A DNA stretch of 64,000 nucleotides from Clavaria fumosa (taxonomy: Eukaryota > Basidiomycota > Agaricomycetes > Agaricales > Clavariaceae), in contig OX637806.1 in the NCBI GenBank assembly GCA_951802425.1, positions 868,001 to 932,000 of the forward strand. Reading direction: 5' to 3'. Within the stretch, counting starts at the first letter, position 1; the number at the start of each line of letters is the position of its first letter. The notes beneath the pieces are model-generated. The model was given only the letters and a program-made list of their open reading frames with translations, ran no database searches and was not told where the DNA came from. Position numbers and translations under genes: made by a program. Of this stretch, positions 1-10,489 are shown piece after piece.

Positions 1-362
1 CGGTCGTACCGTTGAACCTTCCAAGCCCTTCGACATTCCCTACGCTCTGCGAATATTTATACACGAGAGATACCTGTAAACTTTTCGAATCTCTTTTCCC
101 CTGCCCGCCGCCCTCATCCTTCTATACGATGCCCGCGACTGCGGATGACCCGAATCCCGCCGCCAGTTGGTTCTCCCAGTCACTCGCACAAGAGTACGGC
201 AGGTCGCCGCTGCTCCGTTGCGCGAACATTGTCATTGGGCTGTGGCGCAATGCTTGTACTCTTGGAATGTTCGATCCGAATTTGTGGCGTGTGCTGGACT
301 TAGCGTGGGAGATTATCTTGTGTGCCATTGCGGATTCGAGTGATAGTGTGAGGGCGGCATGA
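1..362 (+). CDS. 3' end of an unknown gene (partial)
   Basis: Frame 2 is open from the window edge to position 75 (ends ...IFIHERY). It joins cleanly, in phase, across a 91-bp GT..AG intron (76-166) to an exon 167-362 ending in TGA. The tail contains residues such as SPLLRCANIVIGLWRNA and ends DSSDSVRAA. About 90 C-terminal residues are visible, moderately hydrophobic, with no motif I recognise. The only ATG in the second exon's frame (129) lies inside the predicted intron, so a separate short gene starting there is the alternative. The rest of the gene is outside the window. Confidence 0.45.
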   Translation, partial: VVPLNLPSPSTFPTLCEYLYTRDTCKLFESLFPCPPPSSFYTMPATADDPNPAASWFSQSLAQEYGRSPLLRCANIVIGLWRNACTLGMFDPNLWRVLDLAWEIILCAIADSSDSVRAA

Positions 363-1173
363 CGAGGATTCATGTATCTTCAAGGGCCTGTATTGGAAAA
401 AAGGAAAAAGATTACCTGTATAATTTGGAGTAGCATACCGCATGCACTGTTTGCATTATTGGCCCATGCCAAGTTACTGTAGCTCACTAGCGCTCACTCA
501 CTCACTTATAACTGTAACCGATTCTCGGCATCGGCAACCCCTGACAAATTAGTCGCGACTCAGCGGATCAAGATTGTCCGAGGTCCAAGAAAGGTCGATG
601 ACGTGGTACAAACATATGAGCGCATGGGGGCATTGAAAATTTTTGATGTCAAGATAGATGCTATGGATACGAACTTTTTTTGTATTCTGTAGATCAATGC
701 GCAGCTTTGCGAAACTTGTCTGAGAGTCGTTAATTGTATTGAAGTGCACTGCAAATGCACTATGAGTGTTGATCCCACGTTCAACCGACGTTCAACCGCA
801 CCGGTTACATGATTACACGTGATTTGCTTTGATCACGTGGTATGACCTTCTTTCTTCAACCCGAATTTCCGAACTTGCTGCGGAGTGCATAAAATTACCA
901 CCGAACGAACACACTTGATGTCGGTTAGCCAATAACCCCCCCCCCCCCCATACTCCTGACCGCATAACACTATTTCCTCTACATCCCTCTTCTCTACGGT
1001 AAGCTCAATTTCTTCTCAACTTCTTCTTCGTGTGCTCCCCCTGGCCGTGTTTTCTGATTGTCCACCATCATGGATTCCTCTAGACTCTCTAGACTCTCCC
1101 CCAAGAACGGCATGCTCGTTTAGTTTCTTCGAATCCTTTGGCATATTTTTTTTGGCTCCTAGTCCCTATTACG
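363..1173. other. Intergenic region before the transporter
   Basis: No reading frame here looks coding. The stretch holds two CACGTG boxes (816-839), a poly-C run near 936-949, and a short tctagactc direct repeat near 1078-1098. It is the probable promoter and leader of the transporter that follows. Confidence 0.5.
816..839. promoter_or_regulatory. Paired CACGTG E-boxes
   Basis: Two perfect CACGTG hexamers at 816-821 and 834-839, about 340 bp upstream of the transporter start codon. CACGTG is the usual site of bHLH factors in fungi (Cbf1/Pho4 type). A second closely spaced pair lies in the promoter at 29704-29722. Regulation is inferred from the motif only. Confidence 0.35.
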
Positions 1174-2740
1174 ATGGAGCATCACCTCATTTCTGAAAAG
1201 GAGAAGGAGGGCATCGCCCTACCCAACTTGACGCATCACCAGGACGGTTCACCCGCTAGAAAGCCCGCCTCTGGTCGTACCTCGCCCAAGAGAGCCTATC
1301 ATCACACCAGCTGGTCCGCGCCAGACGCACCGCTGTTGCCTAATTCATCGCAACCATTTCTGCACCTAGAACAAGAAAGCCATAGTCCATTTTGTCTCCA
1401 ACGCCTGAAAATACCGCGACTTCGCTCTGTCCGCCTCCCCAGTATCACATTTATTGCCGATTCTAGGCCATTTTGGCTGACCCTGTATTTTATCTTCAAC
1501 CTTGGCCTGACCCTATACAACAAACTGGTCCTCGTCAGCTATCCATGGCCCTATTCCTTGACCGCCGTGCATGCCTTCTCCGGCACTATCGGTGCCTCTT
1601 TGATGCTTGCCAGCGGCGCTTTTGTACCTGCTCGGTTGTCCGACAAGGAATGGATGTCGGTCGCCGCTTTCAGTGTGCTGTACACAGTTAATATCGCCGT
1701 CAGCAATATCTCATTGCAGTTGGTGACTGTCCCGGTGAGCGTATCTTCTAGACTTTCTCCAACAAGGAAAGTACGCTCATGTTGGACTATGGCGAGCAGT
1801 TTCATCAGGTCGTAAGGGCAGCGACGCCAGTGTTCACTGTCGCACTTTCCGCTCTCCTACTCAGCCAGTATTGCAGCAAGACAAAATTAATAGCCCTCAT
1901 CCCCGTAATGACAGGTGTTGGATTTGCGTATGTGTTTCAAGCCTTTGATGACCAACACGTATCCTAAGTCTTGTCCTTTTTACACCAGGACATACGGAGA
2001 CTACTATTTTACCTATTCGGGTTTTCTCCTGACAATTCTCGGAACGTTCCTTGCCGCTCTGAAGACGATTCTCACAAACGTCTTCCAAACTCCTTCTCCG
2101 GCGGCGACGACTCTAGTACCGACAACGGCGACAGGAGCAGCATCAGCGTCGTCGGCATTGAAGAAGTTTCGCCTGACAGTGCCTGTGCTGCATCCGCTCG
2201 ACCTGTTGCTGCGCATGTCTCCGCTTGCGTTCGCGCAGTGTGTGCTCTTCGCGCTTCTCTCTGGCGAGCTTACGCAGGTGTGCCAGTACGCGCGAACCAA
2301 CCTGACGCCTGGTGAAATTTTCGCAATCGCCTGCAACGGAGCACTTGCGTTTGGCCTCAACGTCGTGAGCTTTACCGCGAACAAGAAGGTCGGCGCATTG
2401 AGTATGACCGTTGCAGGTTCGTCCTGATTCCTCTCTTCTTTCATCTCCATCTTCTATCTCCATCTTCTGGCGACCCTCGATTATGCTTACCCCCCCCCCC
2501 CCCCCCCCCTTTCTCCGCTTCTCTCCCCTTTCCGCCCCTGCTTGTCTGACACCGTGTTCTCCAGCGAATGTGAAGCAGGCCTTGACAATACTATGCGCTG
2601 TGACACTCTTCAACCTAACAATCACTAGTACAAACGCGCTCGGCATTCTCCTGACGCTCGCCGGCGGGGCGTGGTATGCGGTCGTGGAGTACCGCGAGAA
2701 GCAAAGCGCCCGGAAAAGATCGAACATTAATGTATCATAA
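1174..2740 (+). CDS. TPT/DMT-family transporter (nucleotide-sugar or triose-phosphate type)
   Basis: Spliced model join(1174..1734,1800..1927,1989..2416,2565..2740), 430 aa; all junctions are in phase with GT..AG introns of 65, 61 and 148 bp. A polar N-terminal tail of about 90 residues precedes a run of hydrophobic helices typical of the EamA/TPT fold: LTLYFIFNLGLTLYNK, then SFHQVVRA-type sequence (FHQVVRAATPVFTV) and, after the last intron, NVKQALTI, both hallmarks of the triose-phosphate/nucleotide-sugar transporter family. It would sit in an internal membrane, probably Golgi or ER, and exchange a phosphorylated sugar or nucleotide sugar; the substrate cannot be told from sequence. The ATG at 1174 is the first in frame. 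The last intron contains a poly-C tract near 2490-2508. Confidence 0.85.
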
Positions 2741-3292
2741 AGAGCTTCCGAGCTTCCAAGGAACGGGACACACAACCACTCTTCGTTGCCATTCTCTCCT
2801 GGCACACCCTTTTTCGTCATTTCTTTCTTGCATTTATTCTCATTCCACGACAATCTGATGCCTGTTTCACTCGAACTGCACACAACATTGATTATTTAAA
2901 TGTGGTATTTAAGGAGAGCATACTTCCGTGTCATAGGATCTAGTTCACGGCCACCTAGCCCTCACTAGGCCTCACTGTTCACGATGCACCTGGTCGTTCG
3001 CCAAGTAATAAATAGAAATCGCCAGATTGAAGTTTCTGCCAGCTCGCTCACGTGCCTCTCTTCAAGCTCAGGCTGAACTCAAACCACCGCGATAACAACA
3101 GAACCATGGCCGCGTTTCTTCTTCTTCCTCTTCCTTGTCCCCTCCCTCGAGTTCTCCCGCTTCGCCTCCTCTTTTCGTAAGCACCAGCGTCGGCGTCGCT
3201 TCTCCCAGCATCTCAAGCCCAGTGGACAGCCCCCACGCGACGGACCTGAGACTCACCTAATACCCAAGACCTACGCGCTCAAAAAAAAAACG
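2741..3292. other. Intergenic region
   Basis: No convincing coding frame on either strand. It probably contains the transporter's 3' UTR and the leader of the small gene downstream, including an A-run directly before the ATG at 3293. Confidence 0.45.
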
Positions 3293-3595
3293 ATGCAGCC
3301 TACTCGCACTCTTACGCTCGTACTCGCCGCCTCACTCCTCGTCGCCGCCCAGCCGCTCCCCGCACCACCCGACAACACACCCGAACCCCACACGGCGCCG
3401 TACGCCGCGCCCTACAGGCTCGCGCGGCTCCTCGCTGGCGCACTCGGCGTCACGCTCAGCCCGCAGCCCATTCCCCGCACCCATCCGCCCGCAAGCCCAG
3501 ATTCGAACGCGGGCCCAGGCGCGCCGCGCCGCCATACCCATACCCACCACGCTCATTTCCGACACCCGGGATTCCGCAGACGCATACACCCATGA
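3293..3595 (+). CDS. Possible small secreted protein
   Basis: Single-exon frame of 100 codons. The first 19 residues (MQPTRTLTLVLAASLLVAA) form a good signal peptide: a basic start, a Leu/Ala-rich core and a small residue before a likely cleavage site. The mature part is rich in Pro, Ala, His and Arg with a His-rich patch (HTHTHHAHFRH) and no cysteines. No family is recognised. The gene may be an isolated first exon, or a chance frame in GC-rich DNA. Confidence 0.35.
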   Translation: MQPTRTLTLVLAASLLVAAQPLPAPPDNTPEPHTAPYAAPYRLARLLAGALGVTLSPQPIPRTHPPASPDSNAGPGAPRRHTHTHHAHFRHPGFRRRIHP

Positions 3596-3598
3596 GCT

Positions 3599-4559
3599 GT
3601 GCTTGGCGCGGCGCGTCCAACGTTTTACTGTTACTGCAACGCCTCGCGCTCCGCTCGTGCCATACGTGTTTATTCTCGCGACGCTACCTACCCCCGTATT
3701 CACCCTTCGGAACGCACTTGCAACATACATCACGATTCCATCCTTGGCGCCCTGGTTTTGGTTGTTGATTTTTCACGTCACCCTAGATAAATATTACGCT
3801 TTTGCACAATCATCATACCCGCTCAGCTTGTGATCCAACTTTAATCGCTTGAGGAGATGGTCGGCCATGACGACTGGTAGGAGCAATGTCTGATGAATCC
3901 AGGTCGGGGCTCCGCGAGAATAAATTCCTCTCCAAAAAAGAAGAAAAAGCAAAAAAGAAGCAAAGTAAATCACGCTACTGTTCCTTTTTAGTTGATTTTT
4001 TGGTGATTTTCTGCGCGTTGTCTGCGCTGTCCAATGTGCCCCATGCCGATGGCCACAAGGGCCCGGCAACGATATCGTGACTCCGATTTGACCCCAGCTC
4101 TCATTTTAGCTTCCGATCCATCACCGCGCACCTAATCAAAGCTCCGATCGACACTTGAACCTTCTCGGTTAACCCCACCCAAACCCCAGTTTGAAGGAAG
4201 CTACTCTATGGCACTTGATTGATGAGATCGCTCACATCTGACCTAGCCCTGTGTCTCATGCTGAGGTCTCGTACCCCCCTTTGGCGCCCGTATCCCCCCG
4301 CATTCGTCTGCGGGATAGACTATTGGGTGGGTGTAGACACGCACACCTAGGAGGCTCCCGTGTGCGGGCAAGTCGTTTTTTCTCGTGGATTTTTGCTGTA
4401 TCGATAGTTTAATCACTGGATTTATGCCTCGTAGACTGAGTGGTGATGAATAGAATCTATAATATGTCTTTTAAAGTCTGTATTGCTCATCGCCCAGCAA
4501 ATGGTGCAATAATAGAAGTGTACAGGGCAATCTGTTCCTCGAGGCGCGGCCGTCATCAC
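3599..4559. other. Intergenic region left of the duplicated segment
   Basis: Short frames only, none convincing. Positions about 4340-4545 hold a diverged copy of a sequence also found at about 10490-10690. Homology to the second duplicated segment begins near 4560. Confidence 0.4.
4340..4545. repeat. Dispersed diverged repeat, copy 1
   Basis: The stretch around ctcccgtgt...tcgtgga...tttatgcctcgtagactga...attgctcatcgccc matches about 10490-10690 over roughly 200 bp, with many substitutions and small gaps. I see no coding potential and no clear terminal repeats, so its nature is unknown. Confidence 0.5.
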
Positions 4560-4819
4560 TGTGGCCTTGTACCACCTCGTCTGTCCACCCGAACTACCTC
4601 ACATCAAACACAATAAAGGCGGCGTAGCCCACACTTCCTTGTATTCGATACTGCAGAAAAGTTTTAGAAATCCAACCTCATACGCCTGTCTGCGAGTAAC
4701 AGATGATGCACACTGTGCTTCGGAGATGAGCAAGAGCACGATTTATTTAACTACGTACAGGATACATCAAACAAGAGACGACAGATATAATAAGATGAAA
4801 AAAAGAATTGAGAGATAAT

Positions 4820-5060
4820 AAGAACACCCAAAGTGGGTCTGAAAAAGGGTGAACAGCGGATTTGGATGAGCGGTAACGAGATAATTGAGAGATAATGGAG
4901 AAAGTAAGATAACAGGAAGGCGCCAAAGGGAATGCCAAGAAACGTGTTAGATGTGGATGGGCGCAAGGAAGTGATTGAGTGAAAAAAAGGAAGACAACGC
5001 CCAAGGTGATGCCAAAAAAGTGAGAACGGCGGGTTTGTATGGGCGCATGGAAATTAAGAG
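4820..5060. repeat. Imperfect ~85-bp tandem repeat in the 3' flank of copy A
   Basis: About three diverged units built around (g)cccaaggtgatgccaaaaaa..gtgaacggcgg.tttg.atgggcg, at roughly 4828, 4921 and 4999. The equivalent array beside copy B (16550-16870) has about four units. It lies directly downstream of the stop codon, so it may be transcribed as 3' UTR. Confidence 0.6.
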
Positions 5061-5136
5061 GTAAGCAATAAAGGAAACGACGGAGAAAATGATGACAAAA
5101 TAAACCAAGAAAGCGTCAAGGCGGACTTGTGCAAGC

Positions 5137-8100
5137 TTACAAATCGAAGTCATGATGTAGGTCTGATGGGCTCAGAGGCGTCAGGCTGTCGATGTTCACA
5201 GGGTTGGTATTGTTGGCCCTTCTCAACGAGGGTACGGGACACGGGCATTTGCCTTTTGATTGGTCACAATGCCGCTTAAGCGAATCTTTGCGTGAAAAGC
5301 TACACATGTTGTCAGGGCGATCGGTCTTTTAGCAAGAGAGAATAAATGCGAACTGTTTATGACAAGTTGGACATTGATAAGTATTGGCGACGTGTCCGTT
5401 CCGACCCTTGCAACTGTGCAAGGAATGTCGCCTAAAGTTGCCGGTCGCGCTGAACAGTTTATCGCACTTAGGGCAAGCGAGCCTCTGAGGACGGGACAAA
5501 AATAAATTAACACCCGCGTGCCTGCACAGAAACGGAAAGCACTCACATTATTACCGTCAAATTGGACCTGCGACGCCGACGATGTTGAGGCTTCGGGCTC
5601 GGGATGCTCGTGCCTGCTGGAAATCGGGAGACTCTGAGATCCAGACGCCTCGTTGGCTTGCATCGGGGGAGGAGCCTCCGTACGCTGACGTTTCTGGTCG
5701 CGTTCCGGGTCGAGGGAATCTGAGTCGTAGGCCTTCCGCTTCCCGCCCGAATTACTGGGCATAGAAGTGTACGTATCTGCCGAAGGGTAGTGATGCATCC
5801 CATAAAAGTTCACCAACGATCCGCTGGGTGCTCCGTATGAATTAGGCGAAGGCAGCGGGTGCATTTCGTGTGAGGGCCCTGGAGGGTAATGGAGCATCGA
5901 AGCAATCTCCTCGCACCAGCGTTTCGCTGGGGAGGGGCCAAGGGAACCAAGGGAATCTATGTCGGAAGCCTCTCTCTTTATCCTGGGTGCAGGAGAGTGA
6001 GCGTTCGCAGGAGGGTAGCGGGTTATCTCGTGAGAGCTAGTCGAAGGCAGACAGGGAGCTTCGTGGATGCCGGACCACGGGATCTGACCCATCATGCACG
6101 CGCCCTGATCGGTGGGGAATTCTGCGCCCGAAGTCTTTCGCTCCCCTAGCGATGTGCCGGACATGGCGGGGTGTTGGCGAGACCGATGGCGGTGCGTCAT
6201 AGCGTAGGGATTCGTCAATGCCTGGTGGGGCGGGGCTTGACGAATATCGCGCGCGCTGGTCGGTGCCTGAAGAGGCAGGGCTGGTCCAATGTCGTGGGCA
6301 TCCGTCGACGCATGGCGGGGCAGGGCTTGATGAATATCGGGCACACTAGTCGATGCTTGTCGAATATCGTGGGCGTCCGGCCTCGCATGGCGGGGCAGGG
6401 CTGGTCGAATGTCGTGGGTGTCCGTCGACGCATGGCGGGGCAGGGCTTGACGAATATCGTGGGCGTCCGGCCTCGCATGGCGGGGCAAGGCTTGGCGAAT
6501 ATCGTGCGCAGTGGTCGATGCCTGATGAGGCAGGGCTGGTTGAAAGTCGTGGGCATCCATCAGCGCCTGGCGGGACAGGGATTGAAGAACATCGTGCGTA
6601 CCAGTCGATGCCTGAACGGGCAGGCCTTGGCGAATATCGCGCGTAGCGGTCGATGCCTGAAGAGGCGGGGCTGGTCGAATGTCGTGAGCATCTGCCGACG
6701 CCTGGCGGGGCAGGGCTTGACGATTGATCGCATTTTCCAAGAGTTTCCTTGCAACAGAGAGTAAGGAGTCTAGGACTTCGCGTTCGCGGGGAGCTTCATT
6801 CTGGTGGCCGTCTACAACTCCCTGACTTCCGAGCGTGCGAGGCGACGTCATGCCATTTGTATCGTCGAAAGATGGCAAGTTGGTGACGATGTTATTGGAG
6901 ACAGAAGTCGTCGAGGCCGAAGGACCAACGCTTGCAACAATCCGAGAAGACGGTGCATTTGGGTATACAGGCGAAGTGTCCAGCACTCCTGCGAAACCTT
7001 CACTTCATCAGGCACAGAAAACATTAACAATATGTCGTACTCACTGGTAGTGGCGTGAGACAACGACGCATCTGGGACAACACTAGGGGGAACGATTCCT
7101 AGACGGGCTTCATGATACGCGAGCGCCTGTTTCAACTCTTCAAGTTCAACCTGAGAGAAGTGCGGAGCGGGTTGGGGCAACTCTGGCGAGGGAGGAGGCT
7201 TGACTCTCGCATTCGGTCCAGCCGAAGTGGTAGAACGACCGAAAGGGCTTCGTTCAACAGGCACCGAGATTGAGTGCGGAGCGGGTTGGGGCAAGTCTGG
7301 CGTGGGAGGAGGCTTGACTTTCGCATTCGGTCCAGCCGAAGTGGTAGAACGACCAAAAGGGCTTCGTTCAGCAGGCACAGAGATTGAGTGCGGAGCGGGT
7401 TGGGGCAACTCTGGCGTGGGAGGAGGCTTGACTCTCGCGTTCGGTCCAGCCGAAGTGGTGGAATGTCCGAAAGGGCTTCGTTCAACAGGCACCGAGATTG
7501 AGTGCGGAGCGGGTTGGGGCAACTCTGGCGTGGGAGGAGGCCTGACTCTCGCGTTCGGTCCAGCCGAAGTGGTAGAACGACCCAAAGGGCCTCGTTCAAC
7601 AGGCACCGAGATTGAGTGCGGAGCGGGTTGGGGCAAGTCTGGCGTGGGAGGAGGCTTGACTCTCGCGTTCGGTCCAGCCGAAGTGGTAGAACGACCCAAA
7701 GGGCCTCGTTCAGCAGGCACCGAGATTGAGTGCGGAGCGGGTTGGGGCAACTCGGGCGTGGGAGGAGGCTTGACTCTCGCATTCGGTCCAGCCGAAGCGG
7801 TAGAACGACCCAAAGGGCTTCGTACAACAGGCACCGTGATTGTGGGCAAGGTGTCACTGGCCAGGAAAAACAACTCAGTCGATTTGTACTCCTCACGGTC
7901 CTCTGCCGGTCTGTCTGAGGTGCTGTAGAAAGTGGTCCGAGGCGAATCGAACCACGCTGCAAACTCTGACGGTTGCGGCGGCGGCGGGTGATCGAAGTCG
8001 GGTGTACTGAAGCGTGGAGTACCTAAATAGTCCGCACCTATTAGTCCCCCACCAGGAATGGTGGCGACCAAAGTAGGGTCTGCATCAGACGGGATCGACG

Positions 8101-8263
8101 TGTTGGTGGTGGCGAGAGACGGAAGCAAAGGTGAGTCGCTACCAGTGTCGGACGGAGGCGGCGAGTTGTTGTTGGTGTCGGGCTTTGAGTGGTACTGGTA
8201 CTGGCCGGCCTCGACAGAAGCAGGTGCGAGAGAAGCTAAATGCTGCAGCAAGTAGTAAGACAT
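5137..8263 (-). CDS. Copy A: large disordered protein with two C-terminal zinc fingers
   Basis: Spliced model complement(join(5137..5299,5354..5484,5547..6988,7045..8263)), 984 aa; introns of 54, 62 and 56 bp, all in phase and conserved in copy B. Order: short hydrophobic start (MSYYLLQHLASL); a Pro/Ser/Thr-rich region; six 38-residue repeats (about residues 141-368); a 15-residue repeat array in exon 2; a second disordered part with an NLS-like stretch (GGKRKAYDS..DQKRQR); then CPKCDKLFSATGNFRRH..C (CX2CX12HX4C) and CPTCHK(H)FSRKDSLKRH...C (CX2CX12HX7C). The second finger exists only after the 54-bp intron is removed. The X12 spacing is typical of C2H2-type DNA-binding fingers, so a nuclear regulator is plausible; the hydrophobic start argues for caution. 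No homologue outside this window is recognised. Confidence 0.75.
6198..6722 (-). repeat. 15-residue (45-bp) repeat array inside copy A
   Basis: Twelve units following the pattern RQALPRHASTDAHDI, eleven of 15 residues and one shortened to 10, back to back in exon 2. Copy B has only one recognisable unit at the matching place (YQAPHHQAPTGAYDM). The repeat length is a multiple of three, so expansion keeps the frame open, and it also keeps other frames open on both strands. Confidence 0.9.
7160..7843 (-). repeat. 38-residue (114-bp) repeat array inside copy A
   Basis: Six near-identical units of exactly 38 codons (pattern SISVPVERSPFGRSTTSAGP followed by NARVKPPPTPELPQPAPH) with only a few differences between units. 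Copy B has a single, more diverged unit (TISVPVEQSPFGNFTAS...). High similarity between units indicates recent expansion or gene conversion. Confidence 0.93.
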
Positions 8264-8317
8264 GACTGTAAAAAGCGAGGTGAAGAGTGGTGGACGACAT
8301 GTTGGTGGGGATGCCTG

Positions 8318-8325
8318 TATTTATA
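8318..8325 (-). promoter_or_regulatory. TATA box of copy A
   Basis: TATAAATA on the minus strand, 55 bp before the chosen ATG (8263) and embedded in a stretch (ataaatacaggcatccccaccaacatg) that is almost identical upstream of copy B, where the box reads CATAAATA (19425-19432). Conservation of this block supports a shared core promoter. Confidence 0.6.
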
Positions 8326-9139
8326 GAGAATGAGGGTGGCTCCCGAGTAGTTTTCACAGACAGAGCGCGATGTGGCTCGCAACAGAGCGCAACGAACCCA
8401 ACCATTTCGGAAGGTCGCTCTGTCGTGGTGGCTTCGTAATTGGCAAAAGAAAGAAACACATGTTGGCGCACTGTCGTCCCCATTGTCGCTTCGCGACACC
8501 ACGCTATGCCATAAATGGCGCGTCAAAGATAACTCAAAGGGCTTCGTGGGGCTGGAAAGTTGTCTGGTTGTCCCTCCGGGAGACTTGGGGCGCATCTGTT
8601 TACAGAACGGATGTCCTCTACTGACCGAGGTCCCGCCAGCTGTGATAGCAAAACATTTCAAAGGGACAATGGGAGCAACAGCGGGCAAACTCACCTGTTG
8701 AAGCGCTCTGCCGATGCGATCTGCCGAAGCGCTCTGCCAGTCCACAGGCACGGATTTGTAAGCGCGACCGCTCCGCAGACACGGGCGAGCGTTCATGGCT
8801 CTCTGACCGACAGAAGCAACGTGACAGAATGACACTTATAGCACTGTCCTGCCAAGTTGTATCGGTTTTACTCATAAAGTTTGCGCCTCCCTCGGTCGGT
8901 TATGTGGATAAGGATGGAGGGGGGACGTTCCCTCTTCATGATAACAGAACTTGGTTCTCAGATCCGTTCGTGATGGCAGGAAGACGACTCACTACATAGC
9001 CGCTGCGACACCGTTTGTGGGAGCGAGATAGAAATCCTGGATACTGTCCGAGTCGAACAAACGAGAAATACTAGTAGGCTAGAAGACAGGCCTATTGATG
9101 AATCCAGTGCCCAAACCCAGTTTGAGAGGAGCAAGGTTC

Positions 9140-9420
9140 AAAGGTAGCGTCTCGTGATTGCTCGCCAACGAAGGTACTTCGTGTGAATGCTCCTGCTCTT
9201 CGCCCAATCTATACGAATCTCCCAGAAGATAGGAGAGCATTGAATCAGTGCCCACGCCCGCGTTTCGTTGGGGCCAGGCTGGGGGAATCTATGTCGGAAG
9301 CCTAACGCTTCTTTACCTGTATGGGCATGGGAGAGTACAGGTTCGCGAGAGAGTAGGAAGCGGGGTATCTCGTGAGAGCTCGCCGACGGCAGGCAGGAAA
9401 CTTCGGGGGCTGAACGTTGA
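9140..9420 (-). pseudogene. Decayed fragment of a third zinc-finger gene of this family
   Basis: The translated minus strand (SCLPSASSHEI, then a broken copy of the following module) matches the middle of exon 2 in copies A and B (APCLPSTSSHEITRYPP, SPCLPSTYSQEIHHYPP). At DNA level gaatctatgtcggaagcct and gtatctcgtgagagct are shared. No zinc-finger exon and no matching N-terminal exon are found next to it, so only a fragment remains, directly upstream of copy A. Confidence 0.65.
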
Positions 9421-9925
9421 ACGTTGAACCGCCAGCCTCGCAGGGTGGCGGGGCTGTTCACTTCCATCCCGCCAAACGTCGCCATAATCCATGATATTAG
9501 GCGTCAACGTTCATCAGCCCCGCCGCATGATCACATAGCAGGGTATCGCTAGAGAGATCAATGACCATCCCTCTAGCGCACACCCAGTTATGTCTGGCAA
9601 GTCACTAGGGGGCTTCGAGGTAATCGTCGCATCTGGCGGGGGAGGGTTTGATGATGGCTGGCTGGAGGGCAGACTGAGATTTTCTCCTATCGTACGCCGT
9701 GACAGTACATTATTTATTTCAAATGAACTACACAATAGAAGGCAGACACGCACAATTCATCAGCTTGTGTCTCCAATGATACCATTACTGTACATGATTA
9801 TCGACTTGCACGTGGTTATTATGATGTGCCACTTGCGGTTTGAAATCGTTTAACCAAGTGGCACCTCATAACTCTTTGTAGTTCAGTGGATTGCGTAAAT
9901 CAATGTAATTTACCCAAAAATTTGT

Positions 9926-9970
9926 GTAAATTAGCGTTAAACAGTGTTGGGTTAATTAGCGCTAATTTAC
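9926..9970. repeat. 11-bp perfect inverted repeat in AT-rich DNA
   Basis: GTAAATTAGCG at 9926-9936 is repeated as CGCTAATTTAC at 9960-9970 with a 23-bp gap. Related words (ttaattagcg, gctaattagc, gtaaatca) recur from about 9890 to 10025. It could be the core of a small decayed element or a structured spacer. Confidence 0.5.
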
Positions 9971-10489
9971 ATAGGGTAAATCAGCTCTTGCAACTCTCAC
10001 TCGCTAATTAGCAAGTAAATCAGGTCTCAATTCCTGATTCCCCGAGCACTATAGACTTGTACGAGTCGCACACACGGAAGGCAACAAGTTGTCAGGAAAA
10101 AGCTCCCCGCGACCCTAAAGTCCTAGACATCATCGCCTGTAACACTCCGAGACGACGATTCATTTGTAGAAAAAAGCGACTATTACCGCCACACAATCAC
10201 CTTTTCTAATACACCGTTTTCTTGCAGGTGTTGAAGTTTTGCTGGAGGAGAGAGATTAACAGAGATGGAGGTGAACCTGGTGAAGAGTGAAGCACACGTC
10301 GTCACAACGCACGTGCGAATATTTTTTTTTGGACATAAACCGTCACAACCGTCACATGCAGCTACCACGACGACGCGGTCATTCAAGGTATAATTCATGT
10401 CAAGTCCTGGGAGGTTGTGGCTTTCCCCTTCAGTGATGCTATCATTTCTAGCGCGCGTTGACCTTCCGCACCATTTCAAGTGGTTGGGC

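Larger units (their letters stand above)
4560..9115. repeat. Segmental duplication, copy A
   Basis: This segment corresponds to 16310-20195 in the same orientation. The shared stretch begins in the 3' flank (ctcacatc..aacacaataaagg at about 4598 and 16348), runs through a complete zinc-finger gene, its TATA-containing promoter and about 850 bp upstream (tattgatgaa.ccagtgc at about 9092 and 20165). The copies differ by many substitutions and by expansions of internal repeats, so the duplication is not recent. Confidence 0.85.

Noticed and set aside
2143..2883. Minus-strand frame of 246 codons opposite the transporter
   Set aside because: The plus strand codes conserved transporter motifs with matching introns; the antisense product is a low-complexity sequence.
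4747..5153. Hydrophobic minus-strand frames downstream of copy A (and 16484-16954 downstream of copy B)
   Set aside because: They are the 3' flanking repeat array read in frame. The zinc-finger gene's stop codon precedes them and the frames are not conserved between copies.
6171..6764. Plus-strand frame of 197 codons through copy A exon 2
   Set aside because: Mirror of the 15-codon repeat array.
7200..7928. Plus-strand frame of 242 codons through copy A exon 1
   Set aside because: Mirror of the 38-codon repeat array; no start context, introns or homology of its own.
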